DNA of 7,791 bases, taken from positions 1-7,791 of the forward strand of contig CAMYIQ010000227.1 in assembly GCA_947258465.1 (NCBI GenBank), read 5' to 3'. A program made the position numbers and the translations under genes. Positions 4,327 through 7,791 of this stretch are shown one piece after another. Every line of letters starts with the position of its first letter. Within the stretch, counting starts at the first letter, position 1. Below the pieces are notes generated by a model that saw only the letters and a list, made by a program, of their open reading frames with translations, had not been told where the DNA came from and did no database searches. The DNA is from an uncultured Erythrobacter sp. Lineage in GTDB: Bacteria > Pseudomonadota > Alphaproteobacteria > Sphingomonadales > Sphingomonadaceae.

Positions 4327-6003
4327 ATGCACGCTGAAGCCGCACTGGGCCGGATTGGCCTATGGTTCATAATCATGCTTGCGGCCATCGCGTCGGCGGT
4401 AGCAGCCGCTGACGCCGGTTTTGCCGCGCATGCCACGATAATCGCCATTGTCGCCTTTGCGATGATCTGGATGAGCGCGTCGCGCTTCGATCCGATGGGC
4501 AAGGCGCAGGGCTTCTTCAAGATGCCCGACGGCCCGTCGCGATATGATGACGACGTGATTCGCTGGGGCGTGATCGCGACGATGTTCTGGGGTATCGCAG
4601 GTCTGCTCGCCGGTGTTTTCATCGCCGCGCAGCTCGCCTTTCCGCAGCTGAATTTCGAACCCTATCTCAATTTCGGTCGCGTCCGCCCGCTGCACACCAG
4701 CGCGGTGATTTTCGCATTCGGCGGCAATGCGCTGCTCGCAACCAGCTTCTATGTCGTCCAGCGCACTTGCCGCACGCAGCTTGCCTTCCCCGGCCTCGCC
4801 CGCTTCGTCTTCTGGGGTTATCAGCTGTTCATCGTGCTGGCCGCCACCGGCTATCTGCTCGGCATCACCCAATCCCGCGAATATGCCGAGCCCGAATGGT
4901 ATGTCGACCTGTGGCTGACGATCGTCTGGGTGGCCTATTTCATCGTGTTCGTCGGCACGCTGGCGAAGCGCAAGGAACCGCACATCTACGTCGCCAACTG
5001 GTTCTACCTCGCCTTCATCGTGACGATCGCCATGCTCCACATCGTCAACAATCTGGCAATGCCGGTGAGCCTGCTGGGCGCCAAGAGCTATTCGGCTTTC
5101 GCCGGTGTGCAGGACGCGCTGACCCAGTGGTGGTACGGCCATAACGCGGTCGGCTTCTTCCTGACCGCGGGCTTCCTGGCGATGATGTATTATTTCGTCC
5201 CCAAGCAGGCCGAACGTCCGGTTTACAGCTACCGCCTGTCGATCATCCACTTCTGGTCGCTGATCTTCCTCTACATCTGGGCCGGTCCGCACCACCTCCA
5301 CTATACCGCGCTGCCCGACTGGGCGCAGACGCTGGGCATGGTCTTCTCGGTCATGCTGTGGATGCCGAGCTGGGGCGGCATGATCAACGGCCTGATGACC
5401 CTGAACGGGGCATGGGACAAGGTCCGCACCGACCCGATCATCCGCATGATGGTGATGGCGCTGGCTTTCTACGGCATGAGCACCTTCGAAGGGCCGATGC
5501 TGTCGATCAAGAGCGTCAACAGTCTGTCGCACTATACCGACTGGACCATCGGCCACGTCCATTCCGGCGCTCTGGGCTGGAACGGCATGATTACCTTCGC
5601 CTGCGTCTACTTCCTGGTTCCGCGTCTGTGGAAGCGTGGACGGATGTATTCGCTGCGCATGATCAACTGGCACTTCTGGCTCGCAACGCTCGGCATCGTT
5701 TTCTATGCCTCCAGCATGTGGGTTTCCGGCATCATGCAGGGCCTCATGTGGCGCGAATACGGGCCTAACGGCTATCTGGTGTGGTCGTTCGCCGACAGTG
5801 TCGCCGCCATGTTCCCGATGTATGTCATGCGCATGGCTGGCGGGCTGATGTATCTCAGCGGCGCGCTCATCATGACCTACAACATCTGGATGACCCTTGC
5901 CGGGAAGCAGCGGGAAGAAGCACCGCTACGCGATGCAGCCTACGACCCGCAGGCCGACCGCCCGATCGTCCAGCCCCGCCCCGAAGCCGTTCCGGCCGAA
6001 TAG
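4327..6003 (+). CDS. ccoN: cbb3-type cytochrome c oxidase subunit I (CcoN)
   Basis: This is the catalytic haem-copper subunit in the inner membrane, reducing O2 to water with high affinity while pumping protons; 558 residues. The ligands are visible. His123 and His412 fit low-spin haem b, and His410 (H-V-H) the high-spin haem b3. His272 (W-W-Y-G-H-N) and His322-His323 (G-P-H-H-L-H-Y) fit CuB. Tyr316, six residues before the HH pair, corresponds to the cross-linked active-site tyrosine of the cbb3 family. Glu388 in S-T-F-E-G-P is the conserved acidic residue near haem b3. Compared with the ~475-residue Pseudomonas form there is an N-terminal extension of about 65 residues with two extra hydrophobic helices (9-30 and 32-50), common in alphaproteobacteria, and a polar tail of about 30 residues. 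GGAG lies 6 nt before the ATG. It is the first gene of ccoNOQP, behind a perfect FNR box; ccoO follows after 12 bp. Confidence 0.97.
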   Translation: MHAEAALGRIGLWFIIMLAAIASAVAAADAGFAAHATIIAIVAFAMIWMSASRFDPMGKAQGFFKMPDGPSRYDDDVIRWGVIATMFWGIAGLLAGVFIAAQLAFPQLNFEPYLNFGRVRPLHTSAVIFAFGGNALLATSFYVVQRTCRTQLAFPGLARFVFWGYQLFIVLAATGYLLGITQSREYAEPEWYVDLWLTIVWVAYFIVFVGTLAKRKEPHIYVANWFYLAFIVTIAMLHIVNNLAMPVSLLGAKSYSAFAGVQDALTQWWYGHNAVGFFLTAGFLAMMYYFVPKQAERPVYSYRLSIIHFWSLIFLYIWAGPHHLHYTALPDWAQTLGMVFSVMLWMPSWGGMINGLMTLNGAWDKVRTDPIIRMMVMALAFYGMSTFEGPMLSIKSVNSLSHYTDWTIGHVHSGALGWNGMITFACVYFLVPRLWKRGRMYSLRMINWHFWLATLGIVFYASSMWVSGIMQGLMWREYGPNGYLVWSFADSVAAMFPMYVMRMAGGLMYLSGALIMTYNIWMTLAGKQREEAPLRDAAYDPQADRPIVQPRPEAVPAE

Positions 6004-6015
6004 GATCGCACGACC

Positions 6016-6780
6016 ATGTCAGACCCCGTCGTCGAAGAAACCGTCAAGGGCCACAAGCGGCTCGAACGCAACATCACCCTGCTGGCCGTGGCGACCTTCA
6101 TCACCGTCTCCATTGGCGGCCTGGTCCAGATCACGCCGCTGTTCTATCTCGAGAACACGATCGAGAAGGTCGAGGGTGTGCGTCCCTATACGCCGCTCGA
6201 ACAGGCCGGGCGCGACATCTACATCCGCGAAGGCTGCTATACCTGCCACAGCCAGATGGTCCGCCCGTTCCGCGACGAGGTGGAGCGCTATGGCCATTAC
6301 AGTCTCGCGGCGGAAAGCATGTACGACCACCCGTTCCAGTGGGGTTCCAAACGTACCGGACCCGATCTGGCGCGTGTCGGCAATCGCTACTCGGACGAAT
6401 GGCACGTTCAGCACCTCGAAAATCCGCAGAGCGTCGTGCCCGAAAGCGTCATGCCGCAATATAGCTTCCTCAAGGACACCGAACTCGCCATCGGCGATCC
6501 GGCCGCCACGCTGACCGCGCTGCGCCGCGTCGGCGTTTCCTATAGCGACGAGGACATCGAGAAGGCCGAGGCCGACATGCTCGCGCAGGCCGATCCCGAT
6601 GCCGATCCGGGCGATCTGGCCGAGCGGTATCCCAAGGCGTTGATTCGCGATTTCGACGGCGATCCCGACCGCCTGACCGAAATGGATGCGCTTATCGCCT
6701 ATCTCCAGATGCTCGGCACGCTGGTCGATTTCGACAGCGCGGCACCCTTGGAAGAGCTGGCCGAGGAGAAGGGTCGATGA
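6016..6780 (+). CDS. ccoO: cbb3-type cytochrome c oxidase subunit II, mono-haem cytochrome c (CcoO)
   Basis: This 254-residue inner-membrane-anchored c-type cytochrome passes electrons from CcoP to the CcoN active site. One N-terminal membrane helix spans about 20-40 and the rest faces the periplasm. The haem-attachment motif is C74-Y-T-C77-H78 and the likely distal ligand is Met146 in V-M-P-Q-Y. The segment R113-T-G-P-D-L-A-R-V-G122 is typical of CcoO/FixO. A polar, acidic insertion at about 176-215 lies between the Met ligand and the final helix of the cytochrome domain. The ribosome binding site AGGA (6002-6005) overlaps the ccoN stop, and the stop of ccoO overlaps the ccoQ start in ATGA, suggesting coupled translation along the operon. 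Covalent haem attachment needs the Ccm machinery, which is not in this window. Confidence 0.97.
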   Translation: MSDPVVEETVKGHKRLERNITLLAVATFITVSIGGLVQITPLFYLENTIEKVEGVRPYTPLEQAGRDIYIREGCYTCHSQMVRPFRDEVERYGHYSLAAESMYDHPFQWGSKRTGPDLARVGNRYSDEWHVQHLENPQSVVPESVMPQYSFLKDTELAIGDPAATLTALRRVGVSYSDEDIEKAEADMLAQADPDADPGDLAERYPKALIRDFDGDPDRLTEMDALIAYLQMLGTLVDFDSAAPLEELAEEKGR

Positions 6781-6941
6781 GTTTCTACGAAACCTTTCGC
6801 CATTTCGCCGACAGCTATGCCCTGGTGGCCATGCTGATCCTGTTCGTGGGGCTGTGTGCCTGGCCGTTCCGGCCCGGGTCCAAGAAGCGCAATCACCACG
6901 CTGCGACGATGATTTTCAAGGGACAAGACGATGGCGAATAA
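6777..6941 (+). CDS. ccoQ: cbb3-type oxidase small subunit CcoQ (FixQ)
   Basis: I translated this short gene by hand: 54 residues. It has one membrane helix at about 14-30, then a basic stretch P-G-S-K-K-R (33-38), the usual plan of CcoQ/FixQ: a short helix followed by W-P-F-R-P-G-S-K-K. CcoQ stabilises the assembled oxidase, notably the contact with CcoP. The ATG overlaps the ccoO stop (ATGA at 6777-6780), with GGAG/AAGGG just upstream. Its 3' end overlaps the first 11 bases of ccoP in another frame. Position between ccoO and ccoP, the size and the hydrophobic profile make the call secure although the sequence is short. Confidence 0.93.
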   Translation: MSFYETFRHFADSYALVAMLILFVGLCAWPFRPGSKKRNHHAATMIFKGQDDGE

Positions 6942-7791
6942 GCGCATCGACGAACCGACTGGCACCGAAACCGTCGGCCACGAATGGGATGGTATCGAGG
7001 AACTCAACACGCCGCTTCCGCGGTGGTGGCTGTGGACCTTCTACCTGACGATCATTTTCGCGATCGGCTACGTGATCGCCTATCCGGCCTGGCCGATGAT
7101 CGACCGGGCGACCGTGGGCGTGCTCAACTGGTCGAGCCGGGGAGAGCTGGCGAAGGACATGTCCGCGGCCGATCAGGCGCGGGCGACCGTCCGCGAGCAG
7201 CTTGCCCGCATACCGATCGAACGCCTGCCCGAAGAAAGCGGCCTGATGCAGCAGGCCGTTTCGGGCGGAGCGGCCGCATTCCGGGTGAATTGCGTCCAGT
7301 GCCACGGTTCCGGCGCTGCCGGCAGCCAGGAACTGGGCTATCCCAACCTCAACGACGATGACTGGCTGTGGGGCGGCGACCTGAAGGCGATCGAATACAC
7401 GCTCGTTCATGGCATCCGTCAGGCGGGGAACGATGAAACCCGCATGAGCGTGATGCCGCCGTTCGAAGGCGCTTTCGACACTGCGCAGCTCGACGCGCTC
7501 GTCGACCATGTGCTGTCGCTGAGCGGCAAGGCGGAAACCAACGCCACCGGCGCCGGAATCTACGCCGACAATTGCGCGGCCTGCCATGGTCCTGCCGGCG
7601 AAGGCGACCGGGCGCAGGGGGCGCCGACGCTCAACGACGCCATCTGGCTGCGCGGCAGCAGCCGCGAGGCGATCAAGCGCCAAATCCTGCAACCCCGGAT
7701 GGGTATGATGCCCCAATGGGAAGGCAGGCTCGATCCGGTGACCATCAAGATGCTGGCCGCCTATGTCCATTCGCTCGGGGGAGGCGAAGAC
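6931..7791 (+). CDS. ccoP: cbb3-type cytochrome c oxidase subunit III, di-haem cytochrome c (CcoP), 3' end cut by window
   Basis: The frame from the ATG at 6931 is open to the window end: 287 residues with no stop. This di-haem cytochrome c takes electrons from soluble cytochrome c or the bc1 complex and passes them to CcoO. The N-terminal FixP_N domain has a W-D-G-I-E-E-L-N-T-P-L-P box (19-30) and one membrane helix (about 34-54). Two cytochrome c domains follow. The first has C121-V-Q-C124-H125 with likely ligand Met175 (V-M-P-P-F). The second has C215-A-A-C218-H219 with likely ligand Met260 (M-M-P-Q-W). The chain reaches the final helix L275-A-A-Y-V-H-S-L-G-G-G, so only a short tail is probably missing, since the family is about 290-310 residues. 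AAGGGA (6918-6923) lies 7 nt before the ATG, inside ccoQ. In many genomes ccoGHIS assembly genes follow; here they would lie beyond the right edge. Confidence 0.96.
   Translation, partial: MANKRIDEPTGTETVGHEWDGIEELNTPLPRWWLWTFYLTIIFAIGYVIAYPAWPMIDRATVGVLNWSSRGELAKDMSAADQARATVREQLARIPIERLPEESGLMQQAVSGGAAAFRVNCVQCHGSGAAGSQELGYPNLNDDDWLWGGDLKAIEYTLVHGIRQAGNDETRMSVMPPFEGAFDTAQLDALVDHVLSLSGKAETNATGAGIYADNCAACHGPAGEGDRAQGAPTLNDAIWLRGSSREAIKRQILQPRMGMMPQWEGRLDPVTIKMLAAYVHSLGGGED

Noticed and set aside
4360..5673. 437-codon open frame on the minus strand opposite ccoN
   Set aside because: Its His/Asp/Glu/Arg-rich composition mirrors the ccoN codons. ccoN is unmistakable, with all haem and copper ligands.
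6916..7770. 284-codon open frame on the minus strand opposite ccoP
   Set aside because: It is an antisense shadow of a clear di-haem cytochrome c gene, with no ribosome binding site or recognisable motif.

Overview
The window is GC-rich and reads as chromosomal DNA of an alphaproteobacterium. Sphingomonadales, probably the Erythrobacter group, fits best. I infer this from an HSD10-like SDR, a DUF6356 small protein, the OmpW type, and the long N-terminal extension of CcoN. No database search was possible, so the taxon is an inference from protein style. No mobile element, CRISPR array or phage gene was seen.

Left part (1-2616): a truncated membrane-protein gene on the minus strand (1-178) is divergent from an SDR-family dehydrogenase gene (256-1050, plus). 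The gap between the SDR and the convergent minus-strand genes holds three tandem 44-bp repeat units with internal inverted repeats. Next come two minus-strand genes that look like an operon: a YeiH-type permease (1455-2507) followed by a small DUF6356 protein (1181-1432). A tRNA-Gly with anticodon CCC (2543-2616, minus) lies just upstream of the permease gene.

Right part (2617-7791): this is an oxygen-response and microaerobic respiration locus. A strong terminator (2675-2705) ends a minus-strand ompW-like gene. That gene is divergent from a Crp/Fnr (FixK-type) regulator gene on the plus strand. Eighty bp after the regulator begins ccoN-ccoO-ccoQ-ccoP, the cbb3-type cytochrome c oxidase operon, with ccoP cut by the window end a few residues before its probable C terminus. 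Perfect FNR/FixK palindromes (TTGAT-N4-ATCAA) sit in the ompW/regulator gap and just before ccoN. The regulator carries the E-x-x-S-R recognition-helix motif that reads this site. The likely logic is that the regulator controls the oxidase and the outer-membrane protein, and perhaps itself, when oxygen is low.

No wholly new system was found. The points most worth a second look are the 44-bp tandem repeats, the GDT1-like protein whose family motif is eroded, the SDR that has lost two usual SDR motifs, and the geometry and sensing question around the FNR-type regulator, which has no canonical Fe-S cysteine cluster in its called form.
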